The notes: a model not told the origin generated them from the sequence alone. 64,000 nt of DNA from Rhynchopus sp. YZ270_cl-10 (GCA_964035575.1 OZ037876.1:434001-498000); one strand, 5' to 3'; positions 1 to 11,822 are shown, numbered from the stretch's first letter. Translations and numbers: made by a program.

Positions 1-3000
1 TCTGTGTGGTAAAATGGAAGTTAAGACAGTCCCAAAGCCTTGGCAGGCGGATTCGGTTCTGGGTATCCGCTATTTATGGGCATCGCAACATACCTTGTGC
101 ATAAGATCCTCCTCTCTTTTCAAGCCTGTTTGGCGCAGTGCAAGGTACCTTCGGAAGGCCTGTTGTATGGTGAGCACAGCGTCGAGCTGACTCTTCTGCA
201 AACGTTCGGTCTCTTCGCTGAGCTGCGGGGGAGGGGGAGGTGGAGGGGGGACAAATGGAAGAATTGTGGAAAGACAAAATTTAATGTACATCCATCATAT
301 CCATAGAACACATGAGGAGAGAGAGAAGGCCCAAAGGAGAGCACATACCTTTCGCGCACGCGATCGCTCAAACGTGACTTTGTTCACACTTTGCACGAAA
401 AGCCGCTCAAACACTAACCACCGATACCACAGCTGAATTCTCCCTGCAGCAAACGAAGGCTTCTTCTCATGGACGAGCTCCTGAAAGGGGGGTTTTTTAT
501 TTTCTTCTTTTTTTTTCTGCGATTTTTGTATTTTCCTCATATTTTTCCCATACCGACCACTGCTTTTGGAACACCTCCTCACGTCTACGATGGCCAAGGA
601 TACGCCGCCACCAACCTTGTATTCTGCTGGCACTGCCGAATTCTATTACCTGCGTTGTATCATTGTATGGACAAAAAAAAAATAGAGAAAAATGTGAAGA
701 GCGCATGAGGGTTGGTTATATGCCTCTCTCGCTATTGGGGTTTAGATAAAATACCTTCTGCTTTTCAGCCCAATCGCGTTTGATGTGGTTGAAGGTGCTG
801 CGTGCGTCTTTGCCACGCCAGAGGGCCTGCGCGAAGCGTACTGCCCGGCCGACTCTCCTATCACGAATTTGTGTAAATTTTTTGAGCGAGATGCGGCTGC
901 GTGCCGAGGCTTGGATGGTTGTTGCTGCGTGGTAGATGAGACGAACACGGCGGGCACGGGATTCCTCGAGCTTCGCATTTTTGACACACATCGCCGTAAA
1001 AACCCGAAAACAACGCTGAATTGTACAGGCAGAGTGCTCCTGCCTGAGGAACATCCTGAACTCCTCACGCTGCTTTGCCTCACACATCTGCTTTTCGTTG
1101 TTCCACCTCCGCTTTCCGATACACCCGCGCCACATTCTTTGAATGTCAATCGACGCAAGGCATCTCTTCTGCCTCTCCTTTTCTCTTACTGTCCTCTCAC
1201 GAACCTTCCCTGATGCACAATGCGAGAGCACCAAATCATGCAATGAGTCCAACTCCACTCCTAATGCAACTACTTTTGAGACAATATCCTTAGATGCCAT
1301 GTTTGTGTCGGGTGCTGCGGGGGGTTTGCATACAGCTAAAACCGGTGCGGGCGTCGCTTCTGAGAGCAATGAAATGCTACTGGCCCTCCGGCTTTTGTTG
1401 ACCCGTGGTGTGACCGATCCGGGGTCGTCAAAAACAGCAGGCATGACGTCTAATGTGTACTCCTGTCGCTGGAGAAGCTCTACGACCGCTACTGATGCCA
1501 CAAAGAGCGCTGCCCCCACCGACGCTGCCGCAACACCACTACTCACACCTATCAACTCTTCACCTACTACTCCCCCCTCCACCCCGGGGGATTCACATTC
1601 ATCGCTCCCCCCTGCAGGCGAAACCACTTCGGACTGTTCGCACGACAGATCCCCGGTTCCTTGAGGCGACACTACCATTGGTGACTCAACCTCCTCCTCC
1701 TCCTCAGGCTGCTCTGATATACTTTCATTTGGTGTAATCGGAAGTGCTTCTGGGGATGTCTCTGGGCTGCGGTGGGAGAGGAGCACATTACCGACGTCCA
1801 TTTCGATGCGAGACTCTGTACGGTGATGTTTTCTCGAAGACGCTGATGAAGGCGGTCTTCTTGGTGCATGGTGCACCGGTTGCGGCTGCACTGCCTCCGT
1901 CGGGCTCTCTTGGCTATACTGATCAAGCCGTGACAACGAAAGCCGTTCCAGCTCCTCAAAGGCCTCCAAATGCGCCTTCGACAGTGTCCCTGCAAGGTTC
2001 GCTGCCGGTTTATACACCAAATTATATGCCTTTCTCGCAGCAGGGCAGGAAGGCAAAACCTTCGGAGGATGCGGTGTCTGGGTCTCTGGTAACACATTAC
2101 CCAACGCCGCGTACGCATCAGAAGCACTACGCACATTAGGCCCACCACCTCCACGAACATTTCCATGATAATGGTGGGTACGTTTTGTCGCGCCCCCTGA
2201 GAGAGGCCTAGTAGGTGGGTGCGGGTCGGATTTCCCATACTCATCATAAGACTGCATCTGACGTTTCGAAGGAGCAGAACGGACTTTAGGATAACGCCGC
2301 GAATTCCCTTTAGCAGACGAAGAAGGGCGAGACACATTAAACGTCGACCCCGGGGTTGATGAAAGCCCATACGAAGTGTTAGTAGTGTTCCGTGACATCC
2401 CCCTGGAGGTTCCTCGAGAAACACCCGATAGTGGCCGCGCTTTGCCAGGGCTTCCTACACTGTTCTGCCCTTGGCTTCGCTTTAATGCACGGTGTTCTCT
2501 GGACTCAGGTGGTAGCTGTGGTAGCGCACTCTCGTGGACCTTCCCCGAGGCGCGAGCTTTGTTGACAGCACCGGAGTGCGCTCTGCAGTAGTCTTGGTCG
2601 TCTGCGCCTGCTTGGCGGGCCATGAGGACTGCTTTAGAATATTGTTCTGCAGCTTTGGCGTACATTTTGATGCCTTCGTATTGGCACCCCGCAGAGTGGT
2701 GCGCCACAGCAAGCATTGTGTGGTGCGACGGGGCCACCGTGGACCCGAACCTTGCAGCGTGGCGTCCTTTCTTGTTGAGGGAGGCGAGCGCTCGGATGGC
2801 GTAGCCCAGCGCTGCCTGGTATTTCTGCATGGAGGAGAGGACCGCGCACATATTGAGAAGCGTTGCTGAAGGGTTCTCTGCGTTGTCATCGTGGGTAGAT
2901 GATTCTATTTCGAGTGCCTGTTCGAGATAGTTCAGTGCAGCGTGGGGTTGACCTCGGTTGCGGTAGAATAGACCGAAATTGTTGAGGGTAACTGCGCGGC

Positions 3001-3352
3001 AGCGCATGCGTGCGGCAGGGGAATAGCTGAGAATGCCGTTTTTGTCGGACAGCATTTCCGCTTTGCGAAGTAGTTCAAAGGCAGCGTCGGTCATATCGTC
3101 CTTCAGCATCAGCATCGCCGCCTGATTACACCGAATCACAAACGATTCGCACGCCCGATGCACCTCCGCGCTCTTCTCCCCAAAGGCATGCTTTGCGCAC
3201 ACCAAAAGCTGTTCTCTCACGTGAAGGCCGTGTGAAACGCTCCCCCGTTGATCATACGACCTGGCCAACTCCATCAAATGGTTATACTGATTGACGTAAT
3301 CATTGTGTCTAATACCTTCTGACGCATCTGGTGGAACTGAGTCCACTTCCAT
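1..3352 (-). CDS. TPR and IQ-motif protein, 3' end beyond window
   Basis: A protein of at least 985 residues, partial at the left edge. Exons: 755-3352, 554-649, 349-480, 94-222, and a last piece starting at base 1. All four GT-AG introns (650-754, 481-553, 223-348, 2-93) are phase 0. I start at the ATG at 3352 (MEVDSVPPDASEG) because a pyrimidine tract and AG lie 28 nt upstream at 3382-3383; a longer ORF to 3424 would start before that acceptor. Residues about 20-290 hold tetratricopeptide repeats (clearest: NNFGLFYRNRGQPHAALNYL). About 290-720 is Ser/Pro/Gly-rich and looks disordered. From about 740 on, and in every downstream exon, there are IQ motifs (IDIQRMWRG, CTIQRCFRV, SRIQGWWRR, LTIQQAFRRYL), which bind calmodulin or light chains in known families. 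A cytoskeletal or flagellar scaffold is a reasonable inference. The exact function is not visible. Confidence 0.85.
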
Positions 3353-3381
3353 TATTTTTTTTTGAAAAAAAGGTGTAAATG

Positions 3382-3412
3382 CTGGGTAGAAAAGGGGGAA
3401 ATGGGGGTTATT
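3382..3412 (-). promoter_or_regulatory. Putative trans-splice acceptor of the TPR-IQ gene
   Basis: Read on the minus strand, a run of C and T (about 3384-3412) ends in CTACCCAG, followed by a 29-nt leader and the ATG at 3352. No coding exon joins here, so a spliced-leader acceptor is the simplest reading. The same arrangement occurs before most genes in this window. Confidence 0.6.
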
Positions 3413-3690
3413 TGAGCAATCCAATCGACGAAATAATGTACAGCAAAAATAAAGAATAGGAAAAATGTCGAAAAGTGGGGTAGAGTGGATAAAATGGAAT
3501 AGTTGATTCTTTTTTTTTGAAATTAAATTTAATGCGGTTGCATGAGGGGTATTTTTTAGAACCTTCTTGTGTTAGGCTGTGTGCAAGAGTTATGCAATAA
3601 CGGAAAACATAGGGTACACTGCATTTTCCAAACTGCGTTGTGAGGAATGGGGGGAAATTATTATTCGTTGGGAAGCTAAAAAAAATATTT

Positions 3691-3729
3691 ATAAGACTAA
3701 CCTAAGCCCGCTATACTTAGTCACCTTAT
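3691..3729 (+). repeat. Hairpin repeat, family A (copy 1)
   Basis: ATAAG at the left pairs with CTTAT at the right; the inner stem CTAAG pairs with CTTAG around a short loop. It lies about 100 nt past the stop codon of the upstream gene, so it is probably in that gene's 3' untranslated region. Confidence 0.6.
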
Positions 3730-3826
3730 TAAATGAACAACACAAAAAAGCTACTAAAGCGTAGGGCATATTCGATTATTCAGCATCTCCCACCCCACAA
3801 CCCATCTCATATACAAGACAACCCGC

Positions 3827-5262
3827 TCAGCAGACAGAGGAACAGTACTCCTGTTGGAAGTCGTCAAGCCAGGGGAGGCCCTTCATGTTGCGCAGTACAA
3901 TAGCTTCGGATAGGTCAACGTCGTTGCCTTCCAATGCTGCCTTGCAGGACTGTGTGGTGTTGTTTTTTTGGATGGGGGGTGAGAGAAAAAATTAACTTAA
4001 AATACAACATCCCGTTTTGTGACAATGTATCCGGGGGGTGGACCCCCAACCATGCGGTCCTATCTGATATGTGCTACTCCCGCTTCCACTCATCAGATGA
4101 ACGGAGATCATTGTGACCACAGGGTAATTAGGCGTGATGTAGGGTCCGGGTTGGGGTCTTTCTGCCCGGAAAAAAAAATGCATTACTACAAGAAACATAC
4201 CTTAGCAAAAATCACATTCCGCTTCACTGTATCCGCATATTCGTCATAGGTGTGGACACCTTTGCGGACTACCTCCCAGGTTGCGCTGTTTTTCTTGCCT
4301 TTCTGCGCCTTCTTCTTCTTCTTCTTTTTCTCTTTGGAAATATGTGAAAGGACTGCGTACTCTTGAGACCAGATCGGGGGATTGCCTGGTGTATAGTCCG
4401 CAGATTCAAGCATGTCTTCGTTGGTTCGTCCAGCAAAGGCGGTTTCAACGATGGCGATGATTGAGGCCTCGTTTGTGGGGTCGTGCAACGCCATTGTGTT
4501 GTTGTGGATGTGCTCGATTGCGATCTTGCAGATGGAGCATTTCAGCGCATCCACCCCCTCCAGGATGTACCGTTGATCCACCTCATCAAGCGCAGCATCG
4601 GGTGAATCTCTGTCCCTCCGCAGCATCTCCGAAATGCTATTATCCCCATTCATTGTCTCCATAAATGAGTCAAACTTTTCGGGGTCAAACTCATTTTCTG
4701 CTACCTCTTTTGGGGCTTTTTGCTTCTTTACATTCTTCTTCTTTTTCTTCTTCTCCTTCTCCGCCGTCGCCCCCGGACAAAACGTCTCCGCAATCTCAGT
4801 ATGACTCAGGGTGTTAACGTGTTTGAAGATTACCTCGGAAATTTCCATTTGGAGTTCTTCTGTGAAAATCGAACAGGCTTCTTTGAGATAGAGGAGTCCC
4901 TGCATATCGGTGTCGGCTGTGACTTCACCGTTTTCGTGCGCGGTTTTTTCTGTAGCAGTCTTGCGACGCATCACCCACTTCCCAGAGGCACGTTGCTGTG
5001 TCAAAATATGCGAATTAACAACACCCAGACATATCGCCAGCCCTGCGGTGTCAAAAATATCGCTTTCCCCCTCGCTCCTAAGGTCATGCTTTTTAACCTC
5101 CCCGACCATCTCTTCAATAACCGCCTTGCATAGTGCCTTATCAACACCCACAGTTAATTCAATTTTCTCTCCATTTACCCTCAATTTCGTCCCCAAAGGT
5201 CTACTATCTGTTTTTCCTACCAAACTAAACAATATCACAAAGATTAACCATAAAAACACCAT
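3827..5262 (-). CDS. Secreted/ER saposin- or canopy-like cysteine protein
   Basis: 394 residues in two exons, 4201-5262 and 3827-3949, joined by a phase-0 intron (3950-4200, GTATGT...ACAG). The ATG at 5262 is chosen because a CTCCTCTCCGTTCAG acceptor lies 24 nt upstream. The N-terminus MVFLWLIFVILFSLVG is a signal peptide. Mature protein has two cysteine-bearing helical units: one near residues 45-170 (LCKAVIEEM, ICLGVV, ACSIFTEEL, TFCPGA) and one near 240-394 (LKCSICKIAIEHI, SCKAAL, EYCSSVC). The CxxC-helix spacing resembles canopy/MZB1 or saposin-B folds, which are ER or lysosomal. Two lysine runs (about 175-190 and 325-340) are unusual for a luminal protein. The fold assignment is tentative; secretion is well supported. 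The intron carries a family C repeat (3993-4060). Confidence 0.75.
3993..4060 (+). repeat. Family C repeat inside an intron
   Basis: A diverged copy of the CTTGAAATACAACAGCCC...GGGGTGGACCCAACCATGCAGT family. It sits wholly in intron 3950-4200 of the canopy-like gene, which shows that the family can reside in transcribed, spliced-out DNA. Confidence 0.6.
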
Positions 5263-5285
5263 TTTTTTTTTTTTGTGTAAATCGA

Positions 5286-5312
5286 CTGAACGGAGAGGAG
5301 TGTGTATTGTAG
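5286..5312 (-). promoter_or_regulatory. Putative trans-splice acceptor of the canopy-like gene
   Basis: On the minus strand CACTCCTCTCCGTTCAG is followed by a 24-nt A-rich leader and the ATG at 5262. No upstream coding exon joins here. Confidence 0.6.
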
Positions 5313-5602
5313 AGTAAAAGGATATAAATAAGGAAAGAAATGTTGGTGTGGCTGACGACCTCCCAAAATAGCAGAAAGTAGCAGAAAAATAGCCCAATAA
5401 TAGCACCCCCCCATTCATCCACACCAAATATGGTTTAAACCTCTCAGATTAGAGGTAAAATCATGGAATGATTGGGAGAGAGGCGGCAGCAAGCGGGGTG
5501 CTAAAATGTCTAAAATATTGGATTTTTTTTTGTGTTTCGTATATTTTGTCTTTTTTTTTTTTTATGCTCGAAGAAAGAAAGAAAAGGGAGAGAAAAAAAA
5601 GG

Positions 5603-5649
5603 TTTGTTAAGATGAGTCTATGCCTCTCGTGCATGGTCACCTTAACAAA
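5603..5649 (+). repeat. Hairpin repeat, family A (copy 2)
   Basis: Outer arms TTTGTTAAG and CTTAACAAA are perfect inverted repeats. The inner stem is TATGC/GCATG instead of the usual CTAAGC/GCTTAG, yet the loop CTCTCGT is kept. Stem sequence has changed on both sides while pairing is retained. Confidence 0.75.
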
Positions 5650-6085
5650 TTAAAAAAAAAAATCACAGATGGGTCAAGGACCCATTGTTAGAGCGAGAAA
5701 CAAGGTCCGCAAGAAGGTGGGGGGGGGGGGGGGAGGGGGCAGAAATGGAGGTGGCAGGGGGGCGGGGGTGGGGCGTGAAAATGGAACACAGTGGCCCTGT
5801 CAGGCCATGATGGGGTTGTCATGACACAGTCATGCACAAATATTTTTTTTTTACGTGCATTTTTTTTTCGACGTGGATTTTTCACCTATTCGTGTCATAT
5901 CATAGCCTGACCAGGGTTCGCTGTGAGGGGAGGAAAGGGAACCCAAATAACGCAAATGCTCTGCCCATATAACCTCAAGAAACTCCGTGTAGCGTAATAC
6001 CTGGGGTTTTTTGTTAACTCTTTTTTCAAAATGGGGAAGTGGAAGGTGGGTATACAATGTCCTCAATGAAGATGGTACCCGCCCC

Positions 6086-6177
6086 GTAGTGGCTGGATTG
6101 TGATTGTTGCCTATCATAATACACAGCACACTCCAGCTGTATTATGATGGGCAATTATCACAATCCAGCCACCACTA
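6086..6177. repeat. Long near-perfect hairpin
   Basis: Left arm GGCTGGATTGTGAT...ATCATAATACA pairs with right arm TGTATTATGAT...ATCACAATCCAGCC, with only a few mismatches over about 36 bp, around a loop of about 14 nt (6124-6137). No similar copy was seen elsewhere in the window. Confidence 0.75.
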
Positions 6178-6287
6178 CCCGCACCCCCTTACTAACGTAT
6201 TCTCACCCAAATAAAGAACGAAAGAGATGGAGAAAAAAAAAAACGATTAAAGCAGGGTAAAAAAAACCCCCTGCTTGGCGCAAAGAA

Positions 6288-6354
6288 AATTAGATTCATA
6301 TACTTTCAGTTCACAGAATTGAAAGTATTTGAGAGGGTCAACACATCCTTTCTC
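6288..6354 (+). repeat. Family E repeat, 67 bp (copy 1)
   Basis: Matches 31067-31133 at 66 of 67 bases. It contains an internal hairpin (ATACTTTCA...TGAAAGTAT). The two copies are 24.8 kb apart in unrelated surroundings. Confidence 0.85.
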
Positions 6355-7249
6355 TTTAAAGAAAAACAAAACAAAAACCCAAAGGGTTTTTCAAACCACC
6401 ATAAAAATAAATGAAAGAAGAAAAAAAACATCTTGCCTGCCATCATCGTTGTAAATGAGTGTAATGCAGTTGGCTGACAAAACCCTTTTTTTTTTGGAGA
6501 AAGAAAATATAGAAAAAGAGAGAGAGAAAACAAAGGGATTTTTTTGCGAGTTAATTTCCGGGTGAGTTCTGAACGGGCAAACAGTCAAAAAAAGTCGTGC
6601 TTCTCTCAGCAAAACAAAAAAACAAAAAAAAAACGCACTGCGGTTATGGGAAAGGAGGGTAAACGGGTAAAGGGGAAAAAAAGCAAAAAAAGAAAACAAA
6701 AATAGGGAAAGGGGATTGAAAAAAAACAGAAGCAAGAGAAACGAAAAAAAAAACCCCAGGTTGTAATAGTGCTTTTATAAGTCCGACTCTACGGGGTTGC
6801 ACACGTCACAAATAAAAAAAAAGGGTGGTAAATGATATCTTAAGGCTTTCTTATGTTTGCTCATCCCACTCACCCTTAAAGAGAAATGAAGTATCAGATG
6901 AGCTCAGCCTCACGAACATAATCACCATAAGCCTATGCTCACAAAGCGGCCTTTTGTTTTGGTCTTTCCAATCCTGACATATCCACCATTTTATTTTTTT
7001 GCAAAAAATAAAATAAAGGAATCATGGACAAAAAAACGCTTGAACCTTCAACGGAACATACTTTTCCCAGGATTTTTTTTTCAAGGAAGTGGTTCCAAAA
7101 GGTTTCTAAGATTCTGTTGGAAAGGGGGACGGGGGTGAAAGGCAGGGATTTGGTGAGTGGAGCTATTTCCTTCTCTACAAAAAAAAAAAACACTCATGTC
7201 GACATTCGTCATAAATAAACAGAGCAAACAAAGAGAAAAGAAAAGTTTA

Positions 7250-7348
7250 GAAGGTGACCCTAAGCCTCTCGTGCTTAGTCTGATCCGATTATTCTTAGTC
7301 ACCCAATAAAAAAACTTGAAAGACGAATCTTCGGGTACACATCTTTCG
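7250..7348 (+). repeat. Composite A+B hairpin pair (copy 1)
   Basis: Family A hairpin (CTAAGCCTCTCGTGCTTAG core at about 7259, with an extra partial repeat of TTAGTCACCC) followed after a short spacer by a family B hairpin (GAAAGACGAATC...ACATCTTTC, 7316-7347). Confidence 0.65.
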
Positions 7349-7981
7349 TACTGGTAAGACTTTTTTTAAAAAAAGGTCGAAAAAAAAAAGCTTTGAAGAC
7401 TAATATGCTTCTCTGATGCACACAAATCTAAAAAATATCACTCCCAGCTCTGGAGCAAACCTGCATAAAGACAAAAAATAGGAGAGGGGGGTAAATAGGT
7501 CAATAGGTCAGGGGGAGGAAGGACTATAGGAATTGTCCTGAAAATTATGGTTTTTCTTTTTTTCTTTTTTTGGAAGCAATTGTTCCGGGGGGATTGTGGT
7601 GATCAGGTATGCTGGGATTGCCTTGAAGCGTCAGAGTTTTTCGAAGAAAGATAAAAAAAAATAAAACACCTAGCGTGGGGCAGGCCTCACATACGGGTAC
7701 ACACACATTTAAAAAAACAACTGGAACGGAAGCAGCGTGTTTTGTGCAAACAGCTCCCTTCGGGGAAGAAAGGATGGTTTTTTTTTAAAGGGTTGGCACC
7801 TGGGAAGAAATTACTCACCCAAAAAAACTGTGTTCTCTTCTCAGGTGCAAAAAAAAAGGGGGATAAAGTTGAAAGTGGGTCATAAAGTAAATCTGGGGGG
7901 AAATCTGGGAGAAAAATAAACGAAAAAAAAAGGGGGTTGAAAGTGCCAGTACTCCTGCGAGTAGAGGCATCAGACAATAAG

Positions 7982-8122
7982 TGAAGTTGATAAAACGCGC
8001 AGACACCCTCACGGTGTGTGCAGGTGCCAACTAAAAAGATAGTGGGAGAGAGGAAAATAAGAAATAAAAAAAGGTGAAGTTGATAGTGCAAACACCCTCT
8101 CAGGACGCAGGCATCTGACAAA
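7982..8122 (+). repeat. Family G repeats, two adjacent copies
   Basis: Two copies of GTGAAGTTGATA(GTGCAA)ACACCCTC...GACGCAGGCA, at about 7982-8031 and 8073-8122. Further copies are at 31759-31803 and, diverged, at 11118-11172 and 41157-41206. Each can fold by pairing the GTGC segment with the GCAC/GGCA segment. Confidence 0.55.
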
Positions 8123-8779
8123 CACTCCTCGGGGAAGGAAAAAAAAATGATTTGAAGGAAATATGTAAATGGGCTTCCTTGTTATCCCCTCCCTCCCTTG
8201 GGTTTTTTTGTTTTGCATTAGGCGGGGGGGCTTTGTTTCCCCACTGCAAAGCAAATCTCTGGGAGGGAAAAAAAAAACTCTATTTTCCCCAAAAAGAATG
8301 TACTACGCGATAGTCTGCCTACGAATCTACAAGCGTCAGAAAGTTATCCCATCATTCTCCCCTTCTTCCCCCTTTTTGTTTTGTTTTTTTTGTTTTGTTG
8401 CGCAAAATTCAGAAGAAGAAAGTCCGAAAATTTCTTTTTGTGAAGCACGGCGACTGCAGATATGCGTAAAAAGAGCGTGAAGAAGCAAGAGAAGACAGGG
8501 AAGCAAACCAAAACAAAACAGAGAAGCAAAAAAAAAAAAAAATTGTTAAATGCAGGGAAGTTCCTAAGTGGGACCGAGAACATGAAATTCTGGATTTTAG
8601 TTTTTTTTTCCTTTTTTTTTTTCCTTTTTTCCTTAGGGGGCTTTCTTGTGGTTTCTGGTGGGTTTCACTGTAGGTGACACACCACCAGTGTGGTGAAATG
8701 GTCGAAACTCTCAAAAGCAAGAGTTTTCAGGGGGCAAGAAAAAAAAAATTGACACCAAAATCCTGCACCATCCAGGGCT

Positions 8780-8925
8780 GTACCCCCAATTTTTTTTTGC
8801 CTGCGGCGCCATTTTTCATTTTTTGCTCTGCAAAAAAGGGTTCGTTGGAAGCTAGATTTTTACACCGTACCCAAAAATTTTTGCCTGCGGCGCCATTTAT
8901 ATTATTTTTTGCTCCGCAAAAAGAG
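8780..8925 (+). repeat. Direct repeat around TGCCTGCGGCGCC
   Basis: Two copies, offset by about 82 bp, of a unit running from GTACCC through TTTTTGCCTGCGGCGCCATT to TTTTTTGCTCTGCAAAA. A related fragment (GCGCCTGCGGCGCTACC) is at about 12068. It forms part of a plus-strand ORF that I do not believe is coding. Confidence 0.6.
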
Positions 8926-9260
8926 AAGTGCAAACGCCTCACCATTCATCGGCGGAAGCACTGGCTCCACGGGTTATCGAACCCCAGAGAGCACTTCATT
9001 GGCATGCACACGGTTGCCACGAGGGAGCGTATGCCGGTACAAAATCACTGCCCCATCCAAATAATATTCCCAACGTCTTTGGGGATCCCCTTGCATTTTG
9101 CAGCCAAAATGCAACTAGACCAAAGCTGCAAAAAGTTCCGCGCGCGTGTAGCGCGCCCGGGTTTGGGACCCCTTTTTGAATTTCGAGGGGCGGTTAAAGT
9201 GGCCCAGAATCACAGTTCTGACACTCATTTAGCATTGTGAGCAACGCACTAGTGGTCGTA

Positions 9261-9325
9261 ACCAAAATTTATATCAATCAAGAACTTGTCCATTTTCTCG
9301 AAATGACCCCACTACAGTGAGGGTA
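9261..9325 (+). repeat. Family H repeat, single copy
   Basis: Related to the tandem units at 12190-12660 through AAGAACTTGTCCATTTT...TGACCCCACTACA. Diverged. Confidence 0.5.
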
Positions 9326-9436
9326 GAGCTCGGAAAGCCCGAAAAAGGGCAAAAAACCCCACCCAAAAAAAAGGAAAAAAACGGGAACATAAATCCAGAA
9401 TTTTGCTGTTTTTTCCGAGAACAAGGGGCAACCCTG

Positions 9437-9520
9437 GTTAAATGATAAGCCTTTAGTGCTTAGTCACATTAACAAAAAGAAAGCTTGGAAGATGAACGTA
9501 CCTCACTACACATCTTTTCC
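9437..9520 (+). repeat. Composite A+B hairpin pair (copy 2)
   Basis: Family A hairpin with GTTAA/TTAAC ends (9437-9473). A spacer ending AGAAAGCTTGG is followed by a B hairpin (GGAAGATG...CATCTTTTCC, 9487-9520). The spacer matches that of the pair at 58968-59055. Confidence 0.7.
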
Positions 9521-9678
9521 ACGGTACAAAAAAAAATGACAAACCAATATAACGGAAAAGAGTATATCATGCCATATGTGTTGTTAGAAATGAAACATCC
9601 TGCAACAACCCAAATAAATGGCCTGATCCCACATTTCCGTTGAAAATAGATTTTTATTTTCTCTCTGAAAAAAGTAGA

Positions 9679-9761
9679 GTTGAAATACAAAGCCCTCTCG
9701 TGAACCGTGTACCTTGGTACATGACTGGCTGTACCGGGGGTGGACACCCAAACCATGCAGT
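9679..9761 (+). repeat. Family C repeat
   Basis: TTGAAATACAAAGCCCTCTC, then GTACCTTGGTACATGACTGG (a GTACC/GGTAC hairpin), then TGGACACCCAAACCATGCAG. It is among the more complete copies. Confidence 0.65.
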
Positions 9762-10047
9762 CAAAAAAAAAAAATCAACGAAAGGAAAGGAGAGGTTATT
9801 ATTAAAGACAGACAACGAAAAAAAAAGTGACAAAACTTTTAAAAAAAGAATAAAGAGAACTAAAGAGAATCTCGAATGACGAATGTGCTAATACACCATC
9901 TTGAGAGAGGGGGGTAATTGAAAAGAAAAAGAGCACTTCACTGACACTCCAATACAAAGGGACACTCTTCGTGCAGTTTTGAATTAGTGCAGACAGTGGG
10001 TGGAATAATAGCTTAGACACAACCGAGGATGTGTTTTGCTGGGGGAA

Positions 10048-10111
10048 TTTTTTTTTTTTTGAAAACTTGGTTTGTATTAGTGTAGCCACCCTAGAGTGTG
10101 CTCCACTATAC
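10048..10111 (+). repeat. Family D repeat
   Basis: A T run, then GAAAACTTGGTTTGTATTAG, then TGTAGCCACCCTAGAGTGTG and CTCCACTATA. The ends TATTAGTG and CACTATA can pair. This is the best-preserved copy; it matches the copy split by the hAT element at 62961-63766. Confidence 0.7.
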
Positions 10112-10574
10112 TTTTTTTTTTTGTTGTTGTTGTCTCAACCAAGGGTGAACCCTGGGTATCGACAGTCACCAACCAAACGGTAGGTATTATTTTATCGCCT
10201 CGTTCTAGTAGGGGGGGATTTCATTTTTTTTTAAATTTATAATTCTCTAAAAAATCATGATGTTTGGGGGGGGGGCTTTAAATGGTATATTAAACACTGT
10301 ATTTCACATTTTTTTTGCTTCTAGATCAAGACCGTATTTTTTTTTTTGAAAAAAAGTCCAAATAAGAAGGGGGATCCCGATTAACGACGTTATATTGTTT
10401 AACTGTTTTGTTATGACATACTATGGGTGGGGAAACACGGACGATGGAGGGGAACTGGGGGGGGAAATCATGCTTGGGAGGGTCACGAAAGAACGTGGCG
10501 TCCAGACATAGGGCTTGTGGTGGTCCACAGCTCAGGGGGGATGTCGAAGAGAGAGAAAAGAAAAACTTGAAAAA

Positions 10575-10615
10575 AAAAAGATGAATGTGTCTCACTGTGC
10601 AGACATACAAATCTT
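10575..10615 (+). repeat. Hairpin repeat, family B
   Basis: AAGATGAATGTGTCTCACTG then GACATACAAATCTT; arms AAGATG...TGTGTC and GACATA...ATCTT pair imperfectly. Confidence 0.55.
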
Positions 10616-11345
10616 CGCTTTTCGACAAAAAAAGGGGGGGGGTCAACTTTGCTTAATGTATACGTATACACCCGAGGATTGATGAGCTCCACTATTTTAT
10701 GGTAGTGCAAACACTGCAACTGCGTGGCACTGAGAGATAGAAAGAGAAACAAAGAAAAAAAAAAACTCAATCACTGCGATTTTAAATCTAAACCACCTGA
10801 TTTTTTCCAAAGTCAACCGAATACCACCTGTACCGCCACACAACCCCACCAAATTTCAAGCAAAAAAATCAGGTAGTCAAAACCCTTTGGGTTTTAATGC
10901 AAGAAGTGTTTTTTTTTCGAAAAGGCGTTTTTTTTCCATTTTTTTTGTGCCTCGTGGGTCGCTACGTTCTACTCTGAAAGGGGTGGAGGGAGGTCGATCC
11001 GTGAAAATGGGAATAGGGCATATCTTCATGTAGTGGGAATGGGGGGGGGGTGGTTTTATTTCACCTATAGGTGCCATTCTGCCGTTTTCTGTTTCACCTC
11101 GTTAATGTAATAATAGAAAAGTTGGATAGTGCCAACACCTCACCAAGGACACCAGCGGGCACAGGCACTATAAAATCACAAATGAAAAGGGGGGGAAGAA
11201 AACCATGAAAAGGGGGATGAATGAGCCTCGGCGCATCCAATCCTGTTTTTTTTTAAGAACAAAAGAGATGTAGTGAGAGTCTCCTGCCACTTGTCAAAGA
11301 AAGCGCTGTCTCGTCACTAAAAAAAACACAAAAAAAAAAATGTTA

Positions 11346-11410
11346 TTTTTTTTTTTTTTGAAAACTTCGTATTATTAGTGTAGACATCCGAGGATGCGGC
11401 TACACTGCTA
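11346..11410 (+). repeat. Family D repeat, diverged
   Basis: T run, GAAAACTTCGTATTATTAG, TGTAGACATCCGAGGATG, then CGGCTACACTG. TAGTGTAG pairs with CTACACT. Confidence 0.6.
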
Positions 11411-11822
11411 TTTTTTTAATATACACACATTTAGCTTCACTTTCTATCCTCCTATCTAATGAAGGAGGTACGCAAATCATACAACAAACACCAGTGGGGT
11501 AAAACCCCTCGAGTAATGAAATCCCAGAACTCTATGTTTCCCCCTCCCATCGGTGCTGTTGTATGACCGTAATCCACCATTGTCTGGGGCGGCAATGCAC
11601 AATGTTGTTTCTTTTGTTTTCTTGTTGTGTAGAACAAAGGCAACCGCGAGAGAAGCAGAGACTCTGTACTTACAGGAATACTGTCACTTAAAAGGCTGAG
11701 ATAATTGCAGACAGCACACCGTATCCCTGAAATAGTGTGGCAGAGAAATTTTAAGAACTCTGGTCTGACCTTAGGTTTCGTTCAAAAAATCGCATTTTTT
11801 TTGGGGGGGTTTTTTTTTTCTT

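Larger units (their letters stand above)
3353..3826. other. Spacer between canopy-like and TPR-IQ genes
   Basis: AT-rich spacer with the acceptor near 3382 and one hairpin repeat of family A (3691-3729). I see no gene in it. Confidence 0.6.

Noticed and set aside
8978-8992. GGTTATCGAACCCC, like a tRNA T-arm (similar motif at about 24914)
   Set aside because: The loop does not fit the TTCRANN pattern and no acceptor, D or anticodon arms can be drawn around it.
8674-9240. 188-codon plus-strand ORF
   Set aside because: Built from the TGCCTGCGGCGCC direct repeat and homopolymers. It has no domain, and all credible genes are on the other strand.
7982-9520. CRISPR-like array from repeated hairpins
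   Set aside because: Repeats are diverged, irregularly spaced and of several families, and the genome is eukaryotic with introns.
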